Of a stretch of 64,000 nucleotides of DNA, positions 27,207 through 36,210 are shown piece after piece. The position numbers were made by a program, and so were the translations under genes. The stretch comes from Shimazuella kribbensis DSM 45090 (GTDB lineage Bacteria > Bacillota > Bacilli > Thermoactinomycetales > Thermoactinomycetaceae). How positions within the stretch are numbered: position 1 is the stretch's first letter; each line of letters begins with the position of its first letter. The stretch covers positions 177,822-241,821 of the forward strand of contig NZ_ATZF01000001.1 in NCBI RefSeq assembly GCF_000428065.1, read 5' to 3'. A model generated the notes under the pieces. The model had not been told where the DNA came from. It did no database searches and saw only the letters and a list, made by a program, of their open reading frames with translations.

Positions 27207-28442
27207 GTGCCTGATCAATTAGAGAAGATTTTAGTGCGTTTAGAAGGTGTGAAAAGAAATAGAAGAGGGTATCAAGCTTGTTGTCCTGCACATGACGATG
27301 AACATCCATCCCTATCTATTTGGGAGAACAATCAAGGGTTTATCGTATTACATTGTTTTGTAGGCTGCTCTCGATCTGATATTTTACAAGCATTGTATCT
27401 AACTGAAAAGGATATATCACTTCAGAATAAAAAGGAACACTCGGAATCGCAATCTTTCCAGATTTCACCAAATAAAAAGAAACCTTTTCGTCGTAAAAAA
27501 ATGGATGCATTTGAAGATCGGACAGAAGAGTGTTTGAAATACCAAGAGCAATTATTATCAAGTAATGTTGCAATCAAATACTTAGCTTCCAGAGGGATCG
27601 ATTTGTCCTTTGCTCCATCATTTGGAGTTGGATTTGCAAGGGAAAAGGATTGGGGAGGCTGGAAATGGGGGCGTATCACCTTTCCTCATACCACACCAGA
27701 TGGAAAGATTGTAAATCTGTATGGGCGATCGATTGGGGAAAGCCACAAGATTACCTCCAAAACGGAGCGGAAACACTTTGCACCAGGCAAACATATGAAC
27801 CAATCTGGACCAAAAGGTATATTTAATGCTCGTGTATTGAAAGAAGACACGGTATACATAACAGAAGGTGTATTTGATTGTCTATCCTTGATCATGAGTG
27901 GATATCCAAATAGCTGTGCTATATTTGGCCTCCATGGTATTCGATGGGAATGGTTTCAAGCAAGAAAGATTGTACTTGCGTTTGATAACGATAAAGCAGG
28001 CGAGGCAGCGCGGGACAAATTAAGGGAAGAGGCTATTCTCTATGGGAAAGAAGTTTCTTTGTTGGATCAATCTGTTTACCGGGCGTGTAAAGATTTGAAT
28101 GAGGTTTGGATGAAATATGGCCGGATTGATATTCCAGAGAAGGTAGAGCAAGAAGTATATATAGATACAGTCATCACACAACCAGCTGAATCGAAACTTA
28201 ATAAAAGACAAATAACAGGAGAAATTCAGTCCATCAAACAAATAAAAACAAGATATGGTCATGAAATGGCGTTTATTACACTCCATTCCCCACAGGGAAT
28301 ACAAAAATTAACCGTATTTCCAAAAGAATTTAGACAATACAAAAATTTGCTGCAAGATAGGGAATGGATCATAGCAGATATAAAGCAAAATGCTAGGGGG
28401 ATAAGTGTAGAAAGGATATCGAAAGTTGATTCTCCAAAATAA
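27207..28442 (+). CDS. CHC2 zinc-finger / TOPRIM primase of mobile-element type
   Basis: About 411 residues. The CHC2-type zinc site is CCPAHDDEHPSLSI with LHCFVGC. The TOPRIM core is VYITEGVFDCLSLIMSG followed by LAFDNDKAGEAARDKL. The C-terminal ~75 residues look like an OB-fold (EIQSIKQIKTRYGHEMAFIT). This set is typical of primases from phages, plasmids and conjugative elements, not chromosomal DnaG. GTG at 27207 has GGTGG six bases upstream; an in-frame GTG at 27180 has no site. No helicase or integrase is adjacent, so it may be an element remnant that remains open. Confidence 0.8.
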   Translation: MPDQLEKILVRLEGVKRNRRGYQACCPAHDDEHPSLSIWENNQGFIVLHCFVGCSRSDILQALYLTEKDISLQNKKEHSESQSFQISPNKKKPFRRKKMDAFEDRTEECLKYQEQLLSSNVAIKYLASRGIDLSFAPSFGVGFAREKDWGGWKWGRITFPHTTPDGKIVNLYGRSIGESHKITSKTERKHFAPGKHMNQSGPKGIFNARVLKEDTVYITEGVFDCLSLIMSGYPNSCAIFGLHGIRWEWFQARKIVLAFDNDKAGEAARDKLREEAILYGKEVSLLDQSVYRACKDLNEVWMKYGRIDIPEKVEQEVYIDTVITQPAESKLNKRQITGEIQSIKQIKTRYGHEMAFITLHSPQGIQKLTVFPKEFRQYKNLLQDREWIIADIKQNARGISVERISKVDSPK

Positions 28443-28885
28443 GGACAATGCAATCTTGGTCAAATTTGATTGCCTCCTAAACGAGGAGAAGTAATGGGAA
28501 TTGCCAATTGTCTAGTGGTAACAAATAACAAGAGAAGGCGAGCGAATCCGATCAAAACGCTCACTTTCTCTATTTTCTTTATTTTGGGGTTATCCATGAT
28601 CAAATTAGAGCAGGGGCTCCGTTTTGCATTTCTCTATCTATCGTAGGTGGACCTATCTAACTTTTGCATACTTAGATGTGCTAAGTCGAGGAAGAAGAAA
28701 GGTGGGTAAGATGCATTTTTCATCGAATTTACACAGCATCAATGTTTTTAGTATCACAGCACTAGGATGCTAAGCAGGGGTATTGTTATTAATATAGATA
28801 TCAATAAATATGATGATATCTATATCTTACAAGAATCAATGTTGGAGCCTCCAGCTAAGGCGGAATCCATGACAATTCAACCTTA
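28443..28885. other. Intergenic region with a possible 50-aa frame at 28494-28646
   Basis: A plus-strand frame of 50 codons (28494-28646) starts six bases after GAGGAG; residues 22-34 are hydrophobic (LTFSIFFILGLSM). It may be a small membrane peptide or chance. A CTCCT/AGGAG hairpin spans 28474-28486, just before that site. The rest (28647-28885) shows no gene that I can support. Confidence 0.35.
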
Positions 28886-29647
28886 CTATGTTCTTACTGC
28901 ATAAGGATAAATTGGATCTTTTAATTGAAATTCATACGTAAGACCATCGACAATCCCTACTACTTTTTCGCTATCGTAAAGATCAAGCATAAAATCAGCC
29001 ATTTCTTCAGCTGTATGGTATTTTGGAAGTATCCCTTCATATTTAATATTTTCTTCTAAGTCTCTTGATACTTTTGCAAATTCAGTTTCAGTTGCAGCAG
29101 GAGCTAATACTTTTGCTTGCATGCTTGCACCTTTTTCTTTTAATTCATGTGCAAGTCCTTCAGTTAAGGCACTTACATAGAATTTAGAAGCACAGTATGT
29201 GATTGCATTTCCAATAATCGTATATCCTCCACCTGATGAAACGTTAATTAATTGCGTTCCTTCAACTGTTGAATAGTCACGCACATAAAGAGACGTTAAA
29301 ATAGTTAAAGCTTCAATATTTAAATTAAGCATTGTCTCGATTTTAGTTAAATTTTGATCTCCAACTGTTGCAAAATTACCAAACCCTGCATTATTAATCC
29401 AAGTTTCAATTTCGTATTCCTTTAAATCTTCATACAATGTATACGCATTTTTCGTATTAGATAAATCAACTATTTTTATAACGACATCTAATTCAGCATT
29501 TACTTTCGCGATTTCTGATTTTAGTTTTTCAAGCTCCTTGGTTCTACGCGCTACAATGACTAAATTTTTTCCACGAGCAGCAAAAGCTAGAGCTGTTTCA
29601 TAACCAATCCCTGAACTTGCACCTGTAATAACGGTATATTTTTTCAT
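28886..29647 (-). CDS. Short-chain dehydrogenase/reductase
   Basis: 253-residue classical SDR. It has the nucleotide-binding TGASSGIGYETA, the NNAG motif (WINNAGFGNFATVG), catalytic Ser in INVSSGGGY, and the Tyr/Lys pair in AITYCASKFYVSALTEGL. The substrate is unknown; it is an NAD(P)-dependent oxidoreductase. Strong AT-rich codon use suggests possible transfer from a more AT-rich genome. It is divergent from a MerR regulator and has a MerR-type promoter. Confidence 0.92.
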   Translation of the reverse strand: MKKYTVITGASSGIGYETALAFAARGKNLVIVARRTKELEKLKSEIAKVNAELDVVIKIVDLSNTKNAYTLYEDLKEYEIETWINNAGFGNFATVGDQNLTKIETMLNLNIEALTILTSLYVRDYSTVEGTQLINVSSGGGYTIIGNAITYCASKFYVSALTEGLAHELKEKGASMQAKVLAPAATETEFAKVSRDLEENIKYEGILPKYHTAEEMADFMLDLYDSEKVVGIVDGLTYEFQLKDPIYPYAVRT

Positions 29648-29710
29648 TTTATTTCCTCCTAATATTTTGTGTATACTAACAAAAATGGATTGTTTAACTG
29701 ATACGGATTT

Positions 29711-29741
29711 ATCATAATGGTTAAAGTAAACTCTAAGTCAA
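29711..29741 (-). promoter_or_regulatory. MerR-type promoter with 19-bp spacer for the SDR gene
   Basis: On the minus strand, -35 TTGACT and -10 TATGAT are separated by 19 bases (29717-29735) containing AGAGTTTACTTT. Overlong spacers are the hallmark of promoters that a MerR protein activates by DNA twisting. The divergent MerR gene starts 48 bases away. Confidence 0.7.
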
Positions 29742-29788
29742 GTCTATTTTTCACATTTAAGTAGTGTTGGTTAAATATGGAGGTTTTT

Positions 29789-30181
29789 ATGTATACCATT
29801 GGTGAAGTGGCACAACTAGTAGGGATTAGTACACATACATTACGGTATTATGAAAAAGAGAATATCATTCTTCCAGATCGGAATGAACGTGGAGAAAGAA
29901 AATATACGGAATCACATCTTCAATGGCTAAAATTTGTTTTAAAATTAAAAGAGACGCAAATGCCAATCACAAAAATAAGAGAATATGCCTACTTGTTTAC
30001 TAAAGGAGAAAATACAGTAATAGATCGATTAAAACTATTAGAAGATCATAAAAGTTCGATCGAAATCCAGTTAAAGACACTGGGAGAAACAAATAAAATG
30101 TTAGAACATAAAATTACTTCATATAAGGAAATGATTCTGAAAAGAGGAGACGAAGCAGTTACAGGTTCAAGGAGACAATAG
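29789..30181 (+). CDS. MerR-family transcriptional regulator
   Basis: 130 residues. The N-terminal winged helix is YTIGEVAQLVGISTHTLRYYEKENIILPDR; a long coiled-coil dimerisation helix follows (residues ~75-120). No C-terminal metal or effector domain is apparent, as in AdhR/NmlR-type members. The ATG at 29789 follows TGGAGG; an upstream in-frame codon at 29777 lies before that site. It probably controls the divergent SDR gene. Confidence 0.9.
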   Translation: MYTIGEVAQLVGISTHTLRYYEKENIILPDRNERGERKYTESHLQWLKFVLKLKETQMPITKIREYAYLFTKGENTVIDRLKLLEDHKSSIEIQLKTLGETNKMLEHKITSYKEMILKRGDEAVTGSRRQ

Positions 30182-30313
30182 CCCATCTCCAACTCAGTGG
30201 GCAAAATACGGTATGAATTCGGATTTCTTGCTCTCTGTTAAGTGAAGATGCTTCAAGTAGTAAAAGGATGGGAGTAAAGGTCAATACATAAAAGAAAAGC
30301 AGCCGAAGCCGCT

Positions 30314-33300
30314 CTATTTTTTTATTTTCTGCTTTAAGTATTGCAATTCTTGTTGGTAGTGTCTGGACCAGCTCATACCATCATCATGATGTTTTCCACA
30401 AGGGACAAATTTACTATAACCAGGATATGTTTCATCAATATAATCTGGGTCTTGTTCGTCTATTGCAGGAGGACCAGAGATGTGACCATTCTTTAGTCGA
30501 ATGGGAAAGGACCAACAAGCAGTAGGCTTAAACTTCCATGGATGAAAATCCAATGCGGTAGCTGCTTTTTGTAAGGAACAAAGTCCACCTTCCAATGCAA
30601 AGACACACCGAGTCTGTTCAAAATGGGCAGGGTAATCTGATTTGTAGATATGAGGTCTTACGGCTGTTTTTCTGCCTACTTGGATATCTTGCCAGTTTCC
30701 ATCCACAATAAATTCCTCAGGCAAGTGTTCAAAGTATGTAGGGTATTTATTTACTGTCGTTTTTAGCAATTCTTCTTCATCTTCTAAAAGATAAACGCCA
30801 TCATAACAGCAGATGGCATCACAACGTAAGGAACAGCTTTTTATCTTAGGCTGGACACTATATTCTTGTTCCAACTCACTGATGATTTGCTGGCGGAATT
30901 GTAAGATAGGTATTACATATTTTTCATTCCATTGATCACAGGGTGTAAGAGATGCAGGATCTACTAAGCCTTGGGTTCTCGCTTTTTCGATATAAGTACC
31001 AATTACTTCTGGAAATCCCTTTATTCCTTCACATTTTAAGGTGGATGAGATCATGTCAGAAATATATGCATCTGCTTCATTTGGTTCCACATTTTCTACG
31101 AGGAGATAAGCTGCAACTGCTTGTGCATAGAGACCTGGGGTAGACTGTTGATCGATCGATGCCAACATTTCTTTGCTGTCTGGATGCTTTTGAGCTAAGA
31201 AATACGAGGCTAACAGAGAAAAGGAAGCAGCTAACGAGGACAAATAGTTGTATCCTCTGTTGTCGCACTCTCTCTTATAAACCGATAGATTTTGGATAGA
31301 AATAGGATCGCCAAATTTCGCAAGACACATAGACCTCCAGATCAAGCCATAATACAAATCCCAATTGTGTTTGATCTGTTTGGATAGGGAAATCCCTTCT
31401 TCGTAATACTGAAAAGCCTCTGACAGCCTTCCTTGTAAAGCTAAAATGTTCCCATAACAAATGGCTGCGATGTTATGGGCGTTTACCCAGTTGCTTGCTT
31501 TTGCTCTCTTGTATACACGACTAATTTCTTGTTCTGCTTCTGCGAGCATTCCTATTCCCATATACCCATCAGCTAGATTCACACGAGACAGCATGTGATT
31601 ATAGGTATCATGAAAGCCTGAGTAGGCCGTTTTACAAGTAGCTGCTCTTTCGACTACTTGTTGATTGAGATCAACATTATGACACAAAAGGGCAACAGTA
31701 TGATGAAAGGAGGCGTTAATCCGTTTGTTATCTTCCAAAAAATCTTGGAAATCTCGTTCCATGTTATTTAGTGTGGCAAACCCGTTTTGATTCAACCCAG
31801 CATAAAAATAGGCGTTTACCAATTGTTCATGGCATTTGTATGCTTGATAATCTTTGCTCGAACCTGCTTTGCTGACCGCTTTTTCTGCTAGTGATACTGC
31901 TTTTTCGGTGTGAAAAAGGCGTTGATGATACTTGGATTTGTATAGAAGACCAAGTAAATCTTGATCTTTTTCATTATGGAGAAACGTATTTTCTGAGTAT
32001 AGCTTGATATATATTTCTTCCATCTCGACTTCACCAGCATCAAAAGAGGCTTTGATGAGGATGCTTAAGACATATTTATAGTTTTCATTCGAAAGATGAG
32101 TGGAAGCTAGCAAACGATCTCCTACATCCATGCAGCTTTTGAAGAATCCATTTTGCAAACAGAGTTCCAATAATCGGATACCTGCTAACGAGTACAGTTC
32201 TTGGAGTATTACTTGCTGGTTACTCTTCTCTACATGGTAACGAAACTCTTCATAGATGGTGATCTGCTCATAGCTATCCAACGTATCGACCTGAGCACTG
32301 GTGATGATTTCTTTGTAAAAATCGAGTAGCATTGCATCGATTTGCTCCCGATGGGGTAAATCTTCTAAAATTTCTCTGGCGATCTCGTAGTACAAACGTC
32401 GATTAAATGTAAACATCTCATCGAAAAGGACATGGTTTTTTATTTTAATCAGATTGTGAGGAGTATCCAAGTGATAAAAATGAGTGAGATTTACAGGGAA
32501 CTCATCTTTGAATTTCTGTATACATCGCTCCAAAAAAGGCTTGGAAAATTTAATCCCTTGTGCACTGCCCCATGCCAGCAACAAAACCTTTTCTATCCCT
32601 AAGTCTAAAATTTTTTCCCTAGCTATCTCTTTCTTTTTATTGGAATGAAAATCTAATCGCGATAGAGGTATTCGTAACTCACCAGTTGCATCAATAAAAC
32701 CCGGCGTATTTTTTATTCGTTTGATCGAATCCCACAGTAGTTCCAAATCGCCGCTGCAATCACGAGCCAATTTCTTTTTTGCTGGTGTACTGATGTTGCT
32801 TAATTCTAAACTAATGATCTGTTCGATATCTGCATGTCTTAATTTCTTCATTTTGATCAGATGGGTATGGGAGATCTCTTCTACTTGTTTCACCAAAGCA
32901 CCAAAGTGTACCAAATCCTCTGATGATGCTAGGTTTTGTTCTTTTAAACTAGATTCCCAACATGTACATAAAATCAAAATCGGCCATTTCTTTTCTACCC
33001 CTGTTTCTACTAGCTTTTTTGTGAATGCGAGCGTGAGCGGATCTGCCCACTGAGCATCATCGACCACAAGAATGAGAGGGAGTCTCGACTCCTTTTGATT
33101 GGTAGAGAGAATAGTAGAGAAGATATCCATCGTTTGATCGATGAAAGAGGTATATTCTTGTTGAGCGAGGATGGCGTTGCGATCGCGATGCTGATTTTCT
33201 TTTTTATTTTTGACCAAATTTTTGAGTGATTCATATGTATTTAATCCATTATCTATACCAGATAGTATACCAGCGATGAGCTCCAATGCCATCCCGCTGC

Positions 33301-33778
33301 CGGGGAAAGCATAATTGATAAAAAGTGAAACCCCATTGCGCATCGCTTTTCGATTATCTGCACTATGCCGCTTCCGTTCGATCAATCCACCCAGATGCAA
33401 CTTGATCTGCTTGCGAATTTGATTCAACGCTGTCGTATGAAAATGACTGTTTCGTTCATCCGTATTCGGACAACGCATCGCCACCCACAGCCATGGCATT
33501 TGCAATTCTTTGTTGTTTTCCAGCACATCAAACTCCGGTACAATCGTCATCGTGTGCTTCGTATCTTCGAGGTTATCCGGCCAATAATTCGGGTCATCAT
33601 CATAGATCGTCAAGTAATGATACAACTCTTGGATAAGCCGAGTCTTCCCAATCCCCGTATCCGCTTCGATAACCACCACATTCGTATTTCCAGCTTTGGT
33701 ATCTTCATATATATCTAGCAGTTGTGCTAGTTCTTTATCTCTTCCGATGAAGTCATTGGATTTGAAGCCGAGTTTCAT
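30314..33778 (-). CDS. STAND-like ATPase with TPR region and C-terminal DUF3109-like Cys-rich domain
   Basis: 1154 residues. An AAA/STAND NTPase core opens at [15 protein letters not shown], with Walker [10 protein letters not shown] (residues 39-47) and Walker [13 protein letters not shown] (235-246). Residues ~500-950 are helical repeats of TPR type. The C-terminus carries [10 protein letters not shown] and then [17 protein letters not shown] and [12 protein letters not shown], closely resembling the cysteine pattern of DUF3109/YkgJ-type putative metal-cluster proteins. The combination suggests a sensor or switch protein. Its neighbourhood (reverse transcriptase, type I restriction) hints at defence, but this is inference. 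It is monocistronic. Confidence 0.7.
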   Translation of the reverse strand: MKLGFKSNDFIGRDKELAQLLDIYEDTKAGNTNVVVIEADTGIGKTRLIQELYHYLTIYDDDPNYWPDNLEDTKHTMTIVPEFDVLENNKELQMPWLWVAMRCPNTDERNSHFHTTALNQIRKQIKLHLGGLIERKRHSADNRKAMRNGVSLFINYAFPGSGMALELIAGILSGIDNGLNTYESLKNLVKNKKENQHRDRNAILAQQEYTSFIDQTMDIFSTILSTNQKESRLPLILVVDDAQWADPLTLAFTKKLVETGVEKKWPILILCTCWESSLKEQNLASSEDLVHFGALVKQVEEISHTHLIKMKKLRHADIEQIISLELSNISTPAKKKLARDCSGDLELLWDSIKRIKNTPGFIDATGELRIPLSRLDFHSNKKKEIAREKILDLGIEKVLLLAWGSAQGIKFSKPFLERCIQKFKDEFPVNLTHFYHLDTPHNLIKIKNHVLFDEMFTFNRRLYYEIAREILEDLPHREQIDAMLLDFYKEIITSAQVDTLDSYEQITIYEEFRYHVEKSNQQVILQELYSLAGIRLLELCLQNGFFKSCMDVGDRLLASTHLSNENYKYVLSILIKASFDAGEVEMEEIYIKLYSENTFLHNEKDQDLLGLLYKSKYHQRLFHTEKAVSLAEKAVSKAGSSKDYQAYKCHEQLVNAYFYAGLNQNGFATLNNMERDFQDFLEDNKRINASFHHTVALLCHNVDLNQQVVERAATCKTAYSGFHDTYNHMLSRVNLADGYMGIGMLAEAEQEISRVYKRAKASNWVNAHNIAAICYGNILALQGRLSEAFQYYEEGISLSKQIKHNWDLYYGLIWRSMCLAKFGDPISIQNLSVYKRECDNRGYNYLSSLAASFSLLASYFLAQKHPDSKEMLASIDQQSTPGLYAQAVAAYLLVENVEPNEADAYISDMISSTLKCEGIKGFPEVIGTYIEKARTQGLVDPASLTPCDQWNEKYVIPILQFRQQIISELEQEYSVQPKIKSCSLRCDAICCYDGVYLLEDEEELLKTTVNKYPTYFEHLPEEFIVDGNWQDIQVGRKTAVRPHIYKSDYPAHFEQTRCVFALEGGLCSLQKAATALDFHPWKFKPTACWSFPIRLKNGHISGPPAIDEQDPDYIDETYPGYSKFVPCGKHHDDGMSWSRHYQQELQYLKQKIKK

Positions 33779-34293
33779 GATATCACCTCTTTATGCAATT
33801 GTTGGCATAGTTAGAATTATAGCATAATAATTCGAGGTTCAAGTAATGGATGCTAATTGAGATATTTTTACTTCTATTACGTTTTTTATTACTGTCTAAT
33901 AGAATTAAATTTGAAAATTTTATGTGGTGGTGTTGGAATGAATAGAGGTATAGGTGTATCTTTCACATTGAATTTCCGATTCTGGGTGAAATGGAAAGAG
34001 AGGATTTCTTGTATACCTGAAAAGATCGCTGAATGGAACAAAACTCCTCAAAAAGTTAATTTAAGTGTTTCCAGCTTAGTTCAATTAATCTTGGGAAATT
34101 TATGATCTAGTAAGTAGTTCTTTTCAACAGCGATCTATTCATTTTAACTATCTTTAAATATGTTGGTAACAAACTAATGCTGGGCAACGCATTTTCCTTT
34201 GATCTTGGTGTAATCGTCCCATCTTATTGATAGGCATGATCAGCAGAGACTTCACTTTCTGTTCGTAATCCAATGCTGGATCAATAGCCGTTC
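33779..34293. other. Intergenic region with short frames and a possible gene remnant
   Basis: A plus-strand frame at 33938-34105 (55 aa, MNRGIGVSFTLNFRFW...) has a poor ribosome site and is doubtful. On the minus strand, a frame overlapping the reverse transcriptase 3' end reads through about 34330-34140 as YNEWCLGTAIDPALDYEQ then KVKSLLIMPINKMGRLHQ, with protein-like composition but no start. It may be the tail of a lost gene. Nothing else is evident. Confidence 0.3.
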
Positions 34294-35943
34294 CTAAACA
34301 CCACTCATTGTACGTATGTACTCTAAGAATGCCTTGTCCTCAGGTAAATTAAAGAATTTATTTAAAACCTCATCTCCTTTACGAAATCTTAGTCCGTAAA
34401 TTAAATACATAGCATATCTTCTTTCAATCCGATTAAATCGGTACGAAGAATTACCGAAATGTTTTATCAATTTTTGTAGTTCTTTTGTGTATATAGTGTT
34501 CTCAAGTACAAAAGAATAGTTTATTAAAAATTTTAAACAGAGACATCTTGAATACCAGTGGTGATTTAAGGTAGTTGCTTTGAAATAATAATCATAAAAG
34601 AAATCAGTATCTTTTTCATTACAAGTACCTACCAAAAATTCAAGAATAAAATACTCAACGTTGGGGTAAATGTTCTGATCGCTATATAAGAAGTCTTTTA
34701 AACAACTTTTGAGATTTGGATATTTATTTATAAGGCATTTAAAAAAAAGAGAAGTTTCGTTGTTAATTCTGAATGTAAACTTAGGTTCAGTAATGATAGA
34801 ATGTAAAAAATTATATGCTTCATCAAATGTAGTTAATAAGTTATTAATAATATCCTCTTTTGGATATTCATTGTTAGAAATTATTGCTCTTAGTATATAT
34901 AAGGCGAGTGAGAACCATCTACCTTCTTTATTATTGTGTAAAATCCAATATTTATCATAGAGATAGTTTATGTTGGATTTGTTTTCAAACATTTCAATCC
35001 AATCATAAAACATCCAATATTCATTAAATTCATCGGAATGGAAGAATTTCAATTTACTTTCGTTGATATGAAGTTTAAGTTTATTTAGTTCAAAAGAAAC
35101 TTTTTGGATTAATTTATGCGCCTCGTTTATATCTCCATTTAAACAAAACCACATGTCATCAGCATAGCGAGTATAAAAGCAATCGCCATCAGTAAAATTC
35201 TTATTAATATGTTCATCTATTCTTTGATCAAATGATGAGAGATAGAAGTTTGCTAACAGTCTAGACATTTCACCAACATCTTCTTGAGGTACACCCACAC
35301 TACTAGGAATATAACCTAGGTCTGTTTTATCAGACAGACGTAGAAAATTAAACAGAAGATCTATAATTTTCGACTTGTTTATAGCAACATCTCTAAGTTT
35401 ATTTTCAAGTATATCTAAATTGATGTCATCGTAAAAATGAGCAACATCAATGTGAATATAGAGATCATAGTGACGCTCATATAAGCTCTGAGCAAGGTTT
35501 TGGTAGTCACTCCATTCTTCTCTAAAATTATTCTCTGCGAGAACGCTTCCATACTCTGGATCAAATGCAAGTTCATCAAGATACTTTTTTGAGACTTTTA
35601 AGTCCTTAGTAAATCTAAAACCTCCAAATACATGATTTGTTTTTTTTATCTCATTTGATAACAAATCTTCTAGCTGTTTTACACAATAGTAATATATACA
35701 AGTATCTGCTAATGTATAGGATTTTATTTTTCGTAGAATACCATGAGCTTTAGGAATATAGTTGTAAAAAGGTTTGCTGAAATGATGTTCGAAACTATTG
35801 AGGTTTTTTGCTACTTCGGATACAAACTTATCTTTTCTAGTATCTTTGTAATCCAAGATATCTTTAAAAGATGATTCTTTAGTAATATGTTTCCAAAATC
35901 TAGAGTCTATCGCATCTTTAAATCTTCTTACATCTACTATCAA
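34294..35943 (-). CDS. Reverse transcriptase (Abi/DRT-type candidate)
   Basis: 549 residues, taking TTG at 35943 as start because AAAGGTGAG lies just upstream. RT motif A is HIDVAHFYDDI (Asp166), motif B region SSVGVPQEDVGEMSR, and the catalytic YADD is in FYTRYADDMWF (residues 260-263). Motif B lacks the usual PQG. The C-terminal ~240 residues are helical with no known enzymatic domain, like the alpha-helical repeat of Abi and unknown-group defence RTs. No group II intron maturase or retron msr/msd is seen. It is divergent from the type I restriction operon. The exact subgroup is not assignable by eye. Confidence 0.85.
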   Translation of the reverse strand: MIVDVRRFKDAIDSRFWKHITKESSFKDILDYKDTRKDKFVSEVAKNLNSFEHHFSKPFYNYIPKAHGILRKIKSYTLADTCIYYYCVKQLEDLLSNEIKKTNHVFGGFRFTKDLKVSKKYLDELAFDPEYGSVLAENNFREEWSDYQNLAQSLYERHYDLYIHIDVAHFYDDINLDILENKLRDVAINKSKIIDLLFNFLRLSDKTDLGYIPSSVGVPQEDVGEMSRLLANFYLSSFDQRIDEHINKNFTDGDCFYTRYADDMWFCLNGDINEAHKLIQKVSFELNKLKLHINESKLKFFHSDEFNEYWMFYDWIEMFENKSNINYLYDKYWILHNNKEGRWFSLALYILRAIISNNEYPKEDIINNLLTTFDEAYNFLHSIITEPKFTFRINNETSLFFKCLINKYPNLKSCLKDFLYSDQNIYPNVEYFILEFLVGTCNEKDTDFFYDYYFKATTLNHHWYSRCLCLKFLINYSFVLENTIYTKELQKLIKHFGNSSYRFNRIERRYAMYLIYGLRFRKGDEVLNKFFNLPEDKAFLEYIRTMSGV

Positions 35944-36210
35944 AAGCTCACCTTTTTCTATAGTTGTTATTATTAATAATTCGCATATATAAATCCTTTT
36001 TCCTTTTTGAGTTATTTGTTTAATGAAGAAAATACTCAAATATTTTATTTTAATATGTTTTAAAATAATAAAATACAGGATTAAAATAGATTTTTGTCGA
36101 AAAAAGGAACTCGTATGTCGATTATAGAATAATTTTAAGGAATGATAGAATAATCTCAGCAATGATTTTTGGGATATCGATAGGCTCCAATTAAAGAAGG
36201 GAAGAGAATA

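Noticed and set aside
33938-34105. 55-codon plus-strand frame between the STAND and RT genes
   Set aside because: Weak ribosome site and no recognisable features; kept only as a remark.
36000-36210. Retron msr/msd RNA next to the reverse transcriptase
   Set aside because: No inverted-repeat a1/a2 pair or stem-loop series typical of retron RNA is visible; the gap is simple AT-rich DNA with short direct repeats.
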